DNA of 64,000 nt from Gammaproteobacteria bacterium (lineage in GTDB: Bacteria; Pseudomonadota; Gammaproteobacteria; Steroidobacterales; Woeseiaceae), in contig JAOTZC010000001.1 of the NCBI GenBank assembly GCA_029861535.1, positions 124,001 through 188,000 on the forward strand, in the 5' to 3' direction. Both the position numbers and the translations under genes were made by a program. Position 1 is the first letter of the stretch; each line of letters starts with the position of its first letter. The notes beneath the pieces were generated by a model. The model did not search any database. It was not told the DNA's origin and was given only the letters and a program-made list of their open reading frames with translations. Below are positions 52,970 to 61,786 of the stretch, piece after piece.

Positions 52970-55175
52970 CTTGGTCCTCGTTGCCCTGCGCTGCTATGGT
53001 CATGAATCCCGCGGCTTCAAGCGCCGACGACACGACGGCTTCTCGGCCCGGGCACAGCGCGACAATGGATCCACCACCGCCCGCGCCCGTGAGCTTTGCA
53101 CCTAGCGCACCAGCCGCCCGGGCGATAGATACCATGTGCTCGAGCTCTGGCGTAGATACCTGAATCGCGTTTAGCAACCCGTGGCAAATGTTCATCAGCC
53201 CACCAAGCCGCTCGTAATCCGCCGCTGCCAGCGCGTCGGCGCCCGCAATAGTCAGCGCGTCAATCTGCTCAAACAGCGCATCGTATTGTTCTGTGGCCGC
53301 GTCGCGACGCGCACGAACCCCGGCCACCTGTTCAAGTGTGGATCCCGGACTATTGCTGCAAGCCACAACAACTGGCGGCGCTTCGAGCAATTCGATTGTT
53401 GTAATTTCAGGCGGCTCGTTACGACGATACAAGAATGGCGTAGCGAAGGTTGCTACCGTATTGTCCACGCCAGACGGCGTTCCATGTGCGAGTTTTTCGC
53501 ACTCAAACGCGATGCTGTTAACACGATCGTTGTCCAAATCAATATCGAACGCCTTACCGAGCGCGCGCGTGATCGCAACCGCGAGCGCCGCCGATGAGCC
53601 CAGACCCATTGCACGCGGCAAAGTCGTGGCAACACTCAGATTGAACGCACGATCAGCGACGCCAAGTTCGCGTGCGATTTGCAACACCGCGTCACCAATA
53701 TCGCTACCGGCTTCGATGCTCTTATCGACACCCCATGCTGGAATCGAAATAGTCGGTGAGTCACTCACCTTGGCGCTTGCGGTTACCGCGTTCTTGATCG
53801 GCATTGCGAGCGCATGCGCACCGTAAACGACAGCATGCTCGCCCAACAGGATTAGCTTCCCCGCAGCAGTGACACCGTTTGGCGTAATTTCGAGCGCACG
53901 CTTTCCGATGAGAATCTCACGTGCTTTCCAGTCTTTGATTTCGCCGCTTGCAACGAGTTCTGCGACCACGTCGTCGAATAATTTGTCCGGGACGCCGGCC
54001 CCCGCAGCAACGCTGCGGGCATGCAGACGCATGTGTCCTTGTTGAATGCCGCTAGTCGAGAGCGCACGGATCGCCGCAAAATTCTGCGCGAGACCAACCG
54101 CGGCCATCAATTCAGCCAGTTCGCGCGCCGACTCGACCCCACATATTCTCAAGCCAAGTGCCGCCGTGGCGTTAGCCTCGCGCGTGCCGCCGACGATGCC
54201 GACCTTCAACGGTATGCGAATCTCGCCTGCAAGATCACCGGTATCGCTCACCGACCAGCACGTCAGCGGCGAATACGCTCCGCCGACCGCCGCGTAAGCG
54301 TGTGCACCGGCCTCGATTGCACGCCAATCATTGCCAGTTGCAACTGCCAACGGATCAATGCCGTTCATAATGCCCTTGTTGTGCGTTGCCGCCCGGTACG
54401 GATCTGCGCACGCGATATCGTTCGCCAAGACGATGGCATCTCGAGCGCGCTTCGCCGCGTCTTCGTCCTCACCGAGATCTTTGAGCCCATAGTTAACTTT
54501 CGCGGTCACTAAAGAACGGTCTGCGAGGTTCGACAGGATTCGCATCGCGATGTTGCCGTTGCAAAGCTCCGCTAGCTGCGGCGCGATCGCTTCGCAAATC
54601 GTGTTGACCAGGTTCGCACCCATCGCGTTGCCGGTATCGACGAGCAAATGGACGACGAGTGAATTGCGACCATCTTCGAGTAACAGATTGCGAGACTCGA
54701 TATCACGGACCCCACCGCCACGACGCACGAGTCGCGGATGAACATCGTTAGCAGCGGCCAACAATGCTTGCTTCGCATTGTTTATCGCATCGATCGCCGC
54801 ATCGACATCGCTGATTCCAGTCAAATGTACCTGTCCAGCCAGCAGAGATTCGTCGCAGGCCGAATCGAATCCGCCCGCTGAACGCGCAAGCAGCGCAGAC
54901 GCGCTGAGCGCGGCGACGATTGAAGGTTCCTCGACGACCAACGGCACTAAGTAGTCGCGATCGTTGACACGAAAATTCGGTACGACGGCGAGCGGTAGGC
55001 CGAACGTCGCTATGACATTTTCGATAATCTTATCGCCAGCGGTCACAGGTAAAATCACTCGACCGTTCTTCAGAGCGTCGGCATCCGTCGACGACAACCA
55101 GCCGCGGCGCTCGAGCTCAGCAATACGTTCACCAACCGAAAGTCGATAGAAGCCCGAAATGCGAGAATCGCTCAC
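52959..55175 (-). CDS. Fused HMG-CoA reductase (class II) and mevalonate kinase
   Basis: Residues 1 to about 430 are a complete class II HMG-CoA reductase. Its catalytic residues fall at the same numbers as in Pseudomonas mevalonii: E83 in VEEPSIVAA, K267 in THNKG, D283 in GNDWRA and H381 in GHMRLHA. After a linker of about ten residues, 436-738 is a GHMP mevalonate kinase: GKLILLGEHAVVYG, PRAMGLGSSAALA, HGTPSGVDN and KLTGAGGGGSIVA. The protein would turn HMG-CoA into mevalonate and then mevalonate 5-phosphate. The GTG start overlaps the phosphomevalonate kinase stop by 4 bases. No stop or frameshift lies between the halves. I know of thiolase-HMGR fusions (MvaE) but do not recall this one. 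Confidence 0.9.
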   Translation of the reverse strand: MSDSRISGFYRLSVGERIAELERRGWLSSTDADALKNGRVILPVTAGDKIIENVIATFGLPLAVVPNFRVNDRDYLVPLVVEEPSIVAALSASALLARSAGGFDSACDESLLAGQVHLTGISDVDAAIDAINNAKQALLAAANDVHPRLVRRGGGVRDIESRNLLLEDGRNSLVVHLLVDTGNAMGANLVNTICEAIAPQLAELCNGNIAMRILSNLADRSLVTAKVNYGLKDLGEDEDAAKRARDAIVLANDIACADPYRAATHNKGIMNGIDPLAVATGNDWRAIEAGAHAYAAVGGAYSPLTCWSVSDTGDLAGEIRIPLKVGIVGGTREANATAALGLRICGVESARELAELMAAVGLAQNFAAIRALSTSGIQQGHMRLHARSVAAGAGVPDKLFDDVVAELVASGEIKDWKAREILIGKRALEITPNGVTAAGKLILLGEHAVVYGAHALAMPIKNAVTASAKVSDSPTISIPAWGVDKSIEAGSDIGDAVLQIARELGVADRAFNLSVATTLPRAMGLGSSAALAVAITRALGKAFDIDLDNDRVNSIAFECEKLAHGTPSGVDNTVATFATPFLYRRNEPPEITTIELLEAPPVVVACSNSPGSTLEQVAGVRARRDAATEQYDALFEQIDALTIAGADALAAADYERLGGLMNICHGLLNAIQVSTPELEHMVSIARAAGALGAKLTGAGGGGSIVALCPGREAVVSSALEAAGFMTIAAQGNEDQGVE

Positions 55176-56113
55176 GCTCCGGCCCCATTCAGAACAACGC
55201 CGATATCGTCGATTGTCATGTCGAGCTGCCGAAAGCCAAAATCCCCGACCTTATGTGCGAATGCCTTGACAGCCTGTTTTTCTGTTCCGAGTACGATACC
55301 GATATCGCCGCCACCCGCACCACAAGGCTTGTAGACGATATTTGCCGACATTTTCTTCTCTGCAAGTGCATCATGACCAGCATCGAATATGCCGAGACCA
55401 TGGTCAATATCGAATTGCCGTAGCACCGGCACATAGTCACGATATTCGCCGACAATCGCAGCGGCATCGCCCGAGATCCAGGCTTCTGCGACGTTTGCCG
55501 CAACTTCGCTCAGCGCGCCGTTGCTGCCGCGCGTTTTTGAATCCGGCAGGCGACGAAGTTTCTCAGACGTGTTCGCGGGCACACCGCTCCACAACAACTG
55601 GTAATGGAGTCCGTCTGGCCATGCGAGCGACCGCGGCGTTTCGCCGACACAATACTCGACGAGCCCGCCGACGATACTTGTCGCAACATCGACGCCACTA
55701 CCGACACCTTGCTGAAACGCATGATGTGCTTTTTGAGAGCACCGAAATAGTTCAAGCCCGCTGATTTCGCCCCTTGCGCTCGCCGCCAATGCGCATACCA
55801 ATCCGACCGTGAGCGCTGCACTTGAGCCGATGCCAAATTTGATACCGGACGTCGAGTCCGCAAATGCACGGGTATCGAGGAGCACCGTGCCACGCCAACG
55901 ATGGATCGCAAGTGCGTCGCATGCGCACTCGAATATCCGCGTATCCTTATCGCCGGCCAATCCAATGGATTGGATGGACAAGTCGTCAGCCGCGGCAAGC
56001 GTAATGACCGCACGACGATTGACCGCCATTGACACAGCGGGCGCTCCATCAAGCACGGCGTATTCGCCCGATAGGATGACCTTACCTGGCGCGCTGCTCT
56101 TGATTGAATTCAT
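55172..56113 (-). CDS. Phosphomevalonate kinase (GHMP family)
   Basis: GHMP motifs KSSAPGKVILSGEYAVLDGAPAV, KFGIGSSAALTVGLV and VYKPCGAGGGDIGIVLG in 313 residues, with VGSGVDVATSIVGGLVEY typical of the phosphomevalonate kinase branch. It makes mevalonate 5-diphosphate. Position between mevalonate kinase and decarboxylase supports the assignment. ATG at 56113 overlaps the decarboxylase stop by 4 bases; the ORF's two extra codons start with TTG and are not used. Confidence 0.83.
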   Translation of the reverse strand: MNSIKSSAPGKVILSGEYAVLDGAPAVSMAVNRRAVITLAAADDLSIQSIGLAGDKDTRIFECACDALAIHRWRGTVLLDTRAFADSTSGIKFGIGSSAALTVGLVCALAASARGEISGLELFRCSQKAHHAFQQGVGSGVDVATSIVGGLVEYCVGETPRSLAWPDGLHYQLLWSGVPANTSEKLRRLPDSKTRGSNGALSEVAANVAEAWISGDAAAIVGEYRDYVPVLRQFDIDHGLGIFDAGHDALAEKKMSANIVYKPCGAGGGDIGIVLGTEKQAVKAFAHKVGDFGFRQLDMTIDDIGVVLNGAGA

Positions 56114-57072
56114 ACGCAACCAGTCAACTTAGCGCCTGCCCCAAGCTCACTTACGATGACGCGGCCAACGCCGCTTGTAGATTGCAGCGCATCGCAAACG
56201 CGAGACTCGTCGTGTGCCAGACAGATTGCTTTGACTTGCGGCCCCGCATCGATTGTAAAAAACACTCCGACGCCTTGCGTACGCAATTCGCGTACCGTTT
56301 GCAGACATTCCAAGGTTGCGGCGTTCCAGTATACGATCGGCGGCCGAGATGCCCACATGACCGAATGCATCTTTAGACAATTGTGCTCGGCGATCGCGGC
56401 GAGCTTGCCAAAATCCCGTTCCCGTATCGCTGCTCGCGCGACGTCGAGATCGTGCGTCTGGTCATCGACCCAACGGCCGTAGAACGGCGACGTCTTGCGA
56501 CTGATTTCCATTGCCTCCCCAGAACTTACCGGCTTCGGTCCTGCGGAAGTTACTGCGATAACGATCCTGAGCGGCCAGTCGCTGGAATCGAGCAATGTTT
56601 CGACCGCAACGCTATCGCCATTGTTTTCAAGTTCTGCGAAACCACCATAAAGAGATCGCGCAGCCGAACCTGATTCCAGGCCGGCAAGGCTCGCAAGCTC
56701 CGCCGTCGATCGATGTTGTCCCGCTGCAGCCGAGGCCGCAACCACTAGAGCCGCGAAAGCTGATGCCGACGACGCCAGCCCAGCGGCCACCGGAAAATTG
56801 CAATGACTGTCCACGCGCGCAGGATCACGACCCTCGCCGGCGACTGCGCTTAAGCAGCGACTGATTCGCGGCAACATCTGCTGGTCAATTTCACCATTGA
56901 CAGTGAGTACGTCGTCCTTGAGTTTGGAATCGAACTTGACGTTCATCTCCGTGTAAAGGTCCGCAAGCGTAATCGATATGGAGCCAACCGCCGGCAAGTT
57001 CAGTGTCCTGTCGCGTTTTCCCCAATATTTGATCAAGGCGATATTAGGTTGTGCTCTCGCCGTTGCCTGCAT
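56110..57072 (-). CDS. mvaD: Diphosphomevalonate decarboxylase
   Basis: NIALIKYWGKRDRTLNLPAVGSIS, PVAAGLASSASAFAALV and GSAARSLYGGFAEL mark the mevalonate diphosphate decarboxylase branch of GHMP proteins, with the catalytic aspartate region VFFTIDAGPQVKAI. It converts mevalonate diphosphate to isopentenyl diphosphate. First gene of the four-gene minus-strand operon, with TATAAT at 57110-57115 on the minus strand. 320 residues. Confidence 0.92.
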   Translation of the reverse strand: MQATARAQPNIALIKYWGKRDRTLNLPAVGSISITLADLYTEMNVKFDSKLKDDVLTVNGEIDQQMLPRISRCLSAVAGEGRDPARVDSHCNFPVAAGLASSASAFAALVVAASAAAGQHRSTAELASLAGLESGSAARSLYGGFAELENNGDSVAVETLLDSSDWPLRIVIAVTSAGPKPVSSGEAMEISRKTSPFYGRWVDDQTHDLDVARAAIRERDFGKLAAIAEHNCLKMHSVMWASRPPIVYWNAATLECLQTVRELRTQGVGVFFTIDAGPQVKAICLAHDESRVCDALQSTSGVGRVIVSELGAGAKLTGCV

Positions 57073-57109
57073 GTTCTATCCCGGGGGCCAAGCGTTCAAA
57101 AGGACGCGA

Positions 57110-57115
57110 ATTATA
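57110..57115 (-). promoter_or_regulatory. Consensus -10 of the mevalonate operon
   Basis: TATAAT on the minus strand, 38 bases before the mvaD ATG. The -35 is not clear. Confidence 0.45.
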
Positions 57116-57148
57116 GCCCAGTCGGGTGCGAGCACTGCCGGTCAAATC

Positions 57149-58078
57149 GTGTACGCTATTGCCCCCGATCGAGCTCAAGAGACCGCCTTGCCCGCTAATT
57201 TCAAAGACCGCCTGGACTATTATCTGGACCGAGTGACGTGCAAGCTCGATGCATGTTTGCCAAGCGCTAACGAAAATCCGAAACGCTTGCACGAGGCAAT
57301 GCGATACGCCGTTTTCAATGGTGGCAAACGCATTCGACCGATGTTGGTCTATGCCGCCGGTGAGTGTGTCGGCGTCGCCGAGGAACTCCTCGATGCGCCG
57401 GCTGCGGCCATCGAGCTGATCCACGCATTTTCGTTGGTCCACGACGACCTGCCGTCGATGGATGACGATGATCTACGGCGAGGCAAACCGACGCTGCATG
57501 TAGCGTACGATGAAGCGACTGCGATCCTCGCGGCCGACGCGCTGCAACCGTTGGCGTTTTCTGTGTTGGCGGACATAGACGATGTTACTGCCGACGTCCG
57601 TACCAGCCTGGTCCGGCTCGTTGCCGACGCCTGCGGATCGATCGGCATGACTGGTGGCCAGTCGATCGATCTCGCTGCCGAAGGACAAACGCTCAGCGCC
57701 GACGAACTAGAACATATGTATGTACTGAAGACCGGCGCGCTGATTCACGCATCGGTGATGTCCGCATGCCTGCTAAAGCCTGACACACCGGATCCACAAC
57801 AACGCGCGCTCGACAGGTTTTCTCGCGCCGTCGGCATCGCGTTTCAGATTCGCGATGACCTGCTCGACATCGAAGGTGAAACCATTATTATCGGCAAACC
57901 CGCCGGTTCAGATCTTGGGCTCAGGAAAGCAACCTATCCCACGCTTCTCGGGACCGAAGCATCGCTGAAGCGTTGCGACGAATTGATTGCCGACGCTTTT
58001 CAATACCTCGAAGTCGTCGGCGATGCTGCCGAACCACTTCGCTGGCTCGCGCGTTACATAGTCCAGCGAAACAACTGA
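57149..58078 (+). CDS. ispA: Geranyl/farnesyl diphosphate synthase (IspA type)
   Basis: Aspartate-rich motifs LVHDDLPSMDDDDLRRGKPTLH (DDxxxxD) and IRDDLLDIEGE, plus FNGGKRIRPMLVYAAGE, define the IspA-type prenyl synthase. It condenses IPP with DMAPP/GPP, directly using the products of the adjacent mevalonate operon, from which it diverges. The start is uncertain: GTG at 57149 (VYAIAPDRAQ) or TTG at 57188 fit the family; the ORF's long extension overlaps mvaD and is rejected. dinB begins 4 bases after its stop. Confidence 0.88.
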   Translation: MYAIAPDRAQETALPANFKDRLDYYLDRVTCKLDACLPSANENPKRLHEAMRYAVFNGGKRIRPMLVYAAGECVGVAEELLDAPAAAIELIHAFSLVHDDLPSMDDDDLRRGKPTLHVAYDEATAILAADALQPLAFSVLADIDDVTADVRTSLVRLVADACGSIGMTGGQSIDLAAEGQTLSADELEHMYVLKTGALIHASVMSACLLKPDTPDPQQRALDRFSRAVGIAFQIRDDLLDIEGETIIIGKPAGSDLGLRKATYPTLLGTEASLKRCDELIADAFQYLEVVGDAAEPLRWLARYIVQRNN

Positions 58079-58082
58079 TTCG

Positions 58083-59261
58083 ATGGATTCACGTTGCATA
58101 TTGCACGTCGACATGGACGCCTTTTATGCGTCTGTTGAGCAACGCGACAATCCTGATTTGCGCGGTAAACCGCTCGTCGTAGGTGGCGGCCAGAATCGCG
58201 GTGTTGTTGCCGCGGCGAGCTACGAGTCTCGCGACTATGGAATACACTCAGCCATGCCGATGGCCGAGGCCCGGCGCCGCTGTCCGCATTTGCTGAGCGT
58301 GCGTCCACGAATGTCGCACTACAAATCCATCTCCGCCGAGATCTTCGAAGTCTTCCGCGAATTCACGCCAACGGTCGAGGGCCTGTCACTCGACGAAGCA
58401 TTCCTCGATGTCACGGCAAGTCTGAAGCTTTTTGGCACCGCAATCGATATCGCCGGCGACATCAAGCAGCGAATACATGACCGTACAGAACTTACCGCAT
58501 CCGTTGGCGTTGCGTGGAACAAGCTCGTCGCTAAGATCGCATCCGATTTGGACAAGCCGGACGGCCTGGTTGTGATTACGGCAGACAAAGCCCACGAAAG
58601 ATTGGACCCATTGCCAGTTTCGGTAATACCGGGAATCGGTCGCGAAACGCTCGCGCGATTGCACAAGATTGATATTCGAACAGTTGCCGACCTACGCCTG
58701 GCCAACAATCGGGTTATTGAACCTATCTTTGGCCGATTTACGAAAAAGACCCGCGACCGTGCTGCCGGCATTGACGATCGCCCTGTTGTTTCGTCGCGCG
58801 CTGAGAAATCGATCAGCGCCGAGGAGACTTATGATCAAGATCTCGAGATCCTGCACGACATGGAGCGCGAATTGTTGCGCCTGACTGAGCGCACGTGTCG
58901 ACGTTTACGAAAGGCGACCCTGCAAGCCGGTACCGTGCAGATAAAAATCCGGCAAGCTGATTTCAGTACGTTCACACGTCAGCGCATCATGCGGCCGCCC
59001 GGCAACGGTACAGATCAGATTTACGACGCTGCGCGAACTCTGTTGACAACATGGCTGAAAGACAATCCCGGCGCGCGCATTCGTCTGCTTGGCGTCGGTA
59101 CAAGCAAGCTCGTTGCCGCCGAACAGGCAGACTTATTTGCCGAGTCCGGCACGACGACAGCTGCCCCAGTCGACAAGGCTGTTGACGAGATTCGCGACCG
59201 CTTTGGCGATGCGTCCGTGAGCCGCGCTCGTATACTTGACCCGCACGAAGGGCGTCATTGA
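58083..59261 (+). CDS. dinB: DNA polymerase IV (translesion)
   Basis: Y-family motifs LHVDMDAFYASVEQRDNPDLRGKPL, VEGLSLDEAFLDVT and SVGVAWNKLVAKIASDLDKPDGL, with the little-finger domain through SISAEETYDQDL. 392 residues, slightly longer than E. coli DinB. It starts 4 bases after ispA, so it is co-transcribed; no LexA box lies in front of it or ispA, so SOS control is not evident here, unlike in many relatives. Confidence 0.92.
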   Translation: MDSRCILHVDMDAFYASVEQRDNPDLRGKPLVVGGGQNRGVVAAASYESRDYGIHSAMPMAEARRRCPHLLSVRPRMSHYKSISAEIFEVFREFTPTVEGLSLDEAFLDVTASLKLFGTAIDIAGDIKQRIHDRTELTASVGVAWNKLVAKIASDLDKPDGLVVITADKAHERLDPLPVSVIPGIGRETLARLHKIDIRTVADLRLANNRVIEPIFGRFTKKTRDRAAGIDDRPVVSSRAEKSISAEETYDQDLEILHDMERELLRLTERTCRRLRKATLQAGTVQIKIRQADFSTFTRQRIMRPPGNGTDQIYDAARTLLTTWLKDNPGARIRLLGVGTSKLVAAEQADLFAESGTTTAAPVDKAVDEIRDRFGDASVSRARILDPHEGRH

Positions 59262-59305
59262 CGGCCGACGAATCTGGCGGCGTCTGGAAATGAGGTAGAA
59301 TCGGG

Positions 59306-59325
59306 AGCCGGGCGGAGACCCGGCT
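59306..59325 (+). other. Leader hairpin in front of the GspA-like gene
   Basis: AGCCGGG and CCCGGCT pair over a six-base loop, 25 bases before the ATG at 59351. A TAGAAT -10-like box lies just upstream at about 59296. A possible 5' leader structure. Confidence 0.4.
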
Positions 59326-59350
59326 GCATATAAAGCCAGCGGCGACAATA

Positions 59351-61072
59351 ATGTATACGAACTTTTTCGGCCTCAATGAAAAGCCTTTCTCGATAACGCC
59401 CGATCCGCGTTATCTGTTCATGAGCGAGCGCCACGGTGAAGCGCTGGCTCATCTCGTATATGGCGTCACTGAGTCTTGCGGCTTCGTGCAACTAACCGGA
59501 GAAGTCGGTACCGGTAAAACAACGCTTGTACGAACGTTGCTGCAGAACCGCTTGCCCGACAATGCCGATGTGGCAGTGATCCTGAATCCGCAACTTACGG
59601 CACTCGAATTCCTGCAAACCATCTGCGAGGAGCTCGGCGTTGGCGACCGCAGTGACAATGGTGACACCGTCATCGCACCCGACAGTAGCAAGGCCTTGAT
59701 CGACGCACTTAATCATTACTTACTTATGGCACACGCCGACGGGCGGCGGACAATTCTTGTTGTCGATGAGGCTCAGAATCTCGCCCGCGATGTCCTCGAG
59801 CAGGTGCGCCTGTTAACAAACCTCGAGACTTCGAAACAAAAATTGCTGCAGATCATTCTCATTGGCCAACCGGAACTGCGCGAGTTATTGGCACGAAACG
59901 ATCTGCGACAGCTCGCGCAACGTATCACCGGACGTTATCACCTCGAACCACTGTCAAGGGACGAAACGGCGGAATACATCGAGCACCGTTTACAGGTTGC
60001 CGGCGCTCTCAGTGAGGTGTTTGACAACGGCGCTAAACGCGCAACTTTCAAGTTCTCAAAGGGCGTGCCACGACTCATCAACGTCATTTGTGATCGAGCG
60101 TTGCTCGGCGCCTACAGCCGCGAATCGAGACGCGTTGATCGGCGTTTCGTCGCGCGCGCCGCGGCTGAAATTTCTGGAAAGAGCCTCGCGTGGCCGTGGC
60201 TGCGTTGGGCACCTCCGGCACTAATCGCCACCGGAGCTGCCATCGTCGCGTTTGGCGCGTGGTCCATTTTTACTCAGCAGCAGGGCACGCAACAACAGAA
60301 CGAATCAGCAGCCACTGTTCCGAGCGCAACGATCGTTGCCCAAACCGCTGCCATCGGCGCACAAGTGGACGCTTCTGCGTCGGAAATTCTGCCGCTTGCG
60401 GAGTCAGGAGCCACCGGCGTTGCCGACGAAAAAGAGGCGTCGCTCGACGAACAGTTGCTGCTCGCCAATGATCTGACGAACGTCGCAGCGGCGTTCGCGA
60501 CACTGTTTGAGCTTTGGGGGCTAAGTTATGACGGTAATGACGCCGGCTGTGATCAGGCGCAGCGGGCCGGCTTCGAATGTCTTTCGCAGCGCGGTTCATG
60601 GAACAGCTTACGTCAGCTCGACCGACCCGCGATTCTGAATCTGACCGACAGTCGCGGCTTTACCCACCGCGCCGTTCTTACAGCCATTCAAGGTGACCGC
60701 GCGGAACTATCGATTGCCGGCGTTAAGGTGTCTCATCCAATCGAACAGGTCTCCGAGCTGTGGTTTGGCCAATACCTACTGATCTGGAAACCTGCGACCG
60801 GCAGCTCCATCGCAATGGGCCCTGGAGCACGAAGTCAAAACGTCTTGTGGTTAAGACAGAGCCTCGCGGCGATCGACCGGCGTTACCGTTCAGAACCGCT
60901 CGATTCCGATTATTATGACGCGGGCCTGGAAGAGCAGGTGCGCGCGTTTCAACGAGACCATCGGCTTATGGTCGATGGTCTAGCAGGTCGACAAACACAA
61001 ATCATCATCAATTCGCTGCTCGCACCGGACGATATTCCCCGGCTTACGACACCGTTGCTGGCACGAGACTAA
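59351..61072 (+). CDS. gspA: GspA/ExeA-like AAA ATPase with a C-terminal peptidoglycan-binding domain
   Basis: YTNFFGLNEKPFSITPDPRYLFMS opens the ExeA/MshM family, Walker A LTGEVGTGKTTLVRTLL and Walker B ILVVDEAQNLA follow, a membrane helix lies near residues 285-303 (ALIATGAAIVAFGAWSIF), and a PG_binding_1 domain ends the protein (LEEQVRAFQRDHRLMVDGLAG). With GspB it helps the type II secretin cross the peptidoglycan in Aeromonas and related bacteria. 573 residues. gspB begins 3 bases later. No secretin gene is in the window. Confidence 0.88.
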   Translation: MYTNFFGLNEKPFSITPDPRYLFMSERHGEALAHLVYGVTESCGFVQLTGEVGTGKTTLVRTLLQNRLPDNADVAVILNPQLTALEFLQTICEELGVGDRSDNGDTVIAPDSSKALIDALNHYLLMAHADGRRTILVVDEAQNLARDVLEQVRLLTNLETSKQKLLQIILIGQPELRELLARNDLRQLAQRITGRYHLEPLSRDETAEYIEHRLQVAGALSEVFDNGAKRATFKFSKGVPRLINVICDRALLGAYSRESRRVDRRFVARAAAEISGKSLAWPWLRWAPPALIATGAAIVAFGAWSIFTQQQGTQQQNESAATVPSATIVAQTAAIGAQVDASASEILPLAESGATGVADEKEASLDEQLLLANDLTNVAAAFATLFELWGLSYDGNDAGCDQAQRAGFECLSQRGSWNSLRQLDRPAILNLTDSRGFTHRAVLTAIQGDRAELSIAGVKVSHPIEQVSELWFGQYLLIWKPATGSSIAMGPGARSQNVLWLRQSLAAIDRRYRSEPLDSDYYDAGLEEQVRAFQRDHRLMVDGLAGRQTQIIINSLLAPDDIPRLTTPLLARD

Positions 61073-61075
61073 AAT

Positions 61076-61765
61076 ATGTCATTCATTCTCGATGCACTGA
61101 AAAAATCGGAAAACGATCGCCAACAACAGGCGCCGGCCGAATTCGCAACAGTACCCTCCAGTCCGGGCATGCCCAGCGCGCCGCGGTGGTTATGGGTGCT
61201 CGGCGTTTTGCTTGCAATCAATATCGTTGCGTTGCTTGGCTTTACGCTGCGTCCGAACTCATCGCAATCGGTAACACCGGCAACCGAGCAGCTTCGACCA
61301 ACCCCGGAACCTACAATCCCGATAGAGACCCAACCTGCGGCATCGCAACCGACGGCGTTCACCGAGCAACTGGAAAAAGCACGCCGCAAGCAACCGGATC
61401 GGCAAAACGTGAGCGCCAGTACGACTAATGTCGCCACGCCCGATGCCGACTCCAGCAATACTTCGCAATCGGTAGTATCTATGAACCTAAGCGATTCGGC
61501 GCCGACAGCAACAAATCAAGAAACAAATTACGCGCTATTGCCGAGCCTGATCGAATTGCAATTAAACAATGAAAGCACGTTACCCGACCTTCATGTCGAT
61601 ATTCACGTCTTTAGCGCCAATCCGTCCGATCGTTTTGTATTTATAAACATGAACAAGTATCACGAAAACGACCAGCTCAGCGAGGGTCCAGTCGTGCGCG
61701 AGATCACGCGCCATGGCGTCATACTGGACCATCGCGGTCAAACGTTTTCATTGCCGCGCGAGTAG
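61076..61765 (+). CDS. gspB: GspB, partner of GspA
   Basis: MSFILDALKKSENDRQQQAP is the GspB N-terminal signature, then one helix (WLWVLGVLLAINIVALLGFTL), a Pro/Thr/Ser-rich linker, and the C-terminal T2SSB domain FVFINMNKYHENDQLSEGPVVREITRHGVILDHRG. 229 residues. Spans the inner membrane and binds GspA; its C-terminal domain lies in the periplasm. Confidence 0.9.
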   Translation: MSFILDALKKSENDRQQQAPAEFATVPSSPGMPSAPRWLWVLGVLLAINIVALLGFTLRPNSSQSVTPATEQLRPTPEPTIPIETQPAASQPTAFTEQLEKARRKQPDRQNVSASTTNVATPDADSSNTSQSVVSMNLSDSAPTATNQETNYALLPSLIELQLNNESTLPDLHVDIHVFSANPSDRFVFINMNKYHENDQLSEGPVVREITRHGVILDHRGQTFSLPRE

Positions 61766-61786
61766 CGGACCTCGGATCTCCTGACT

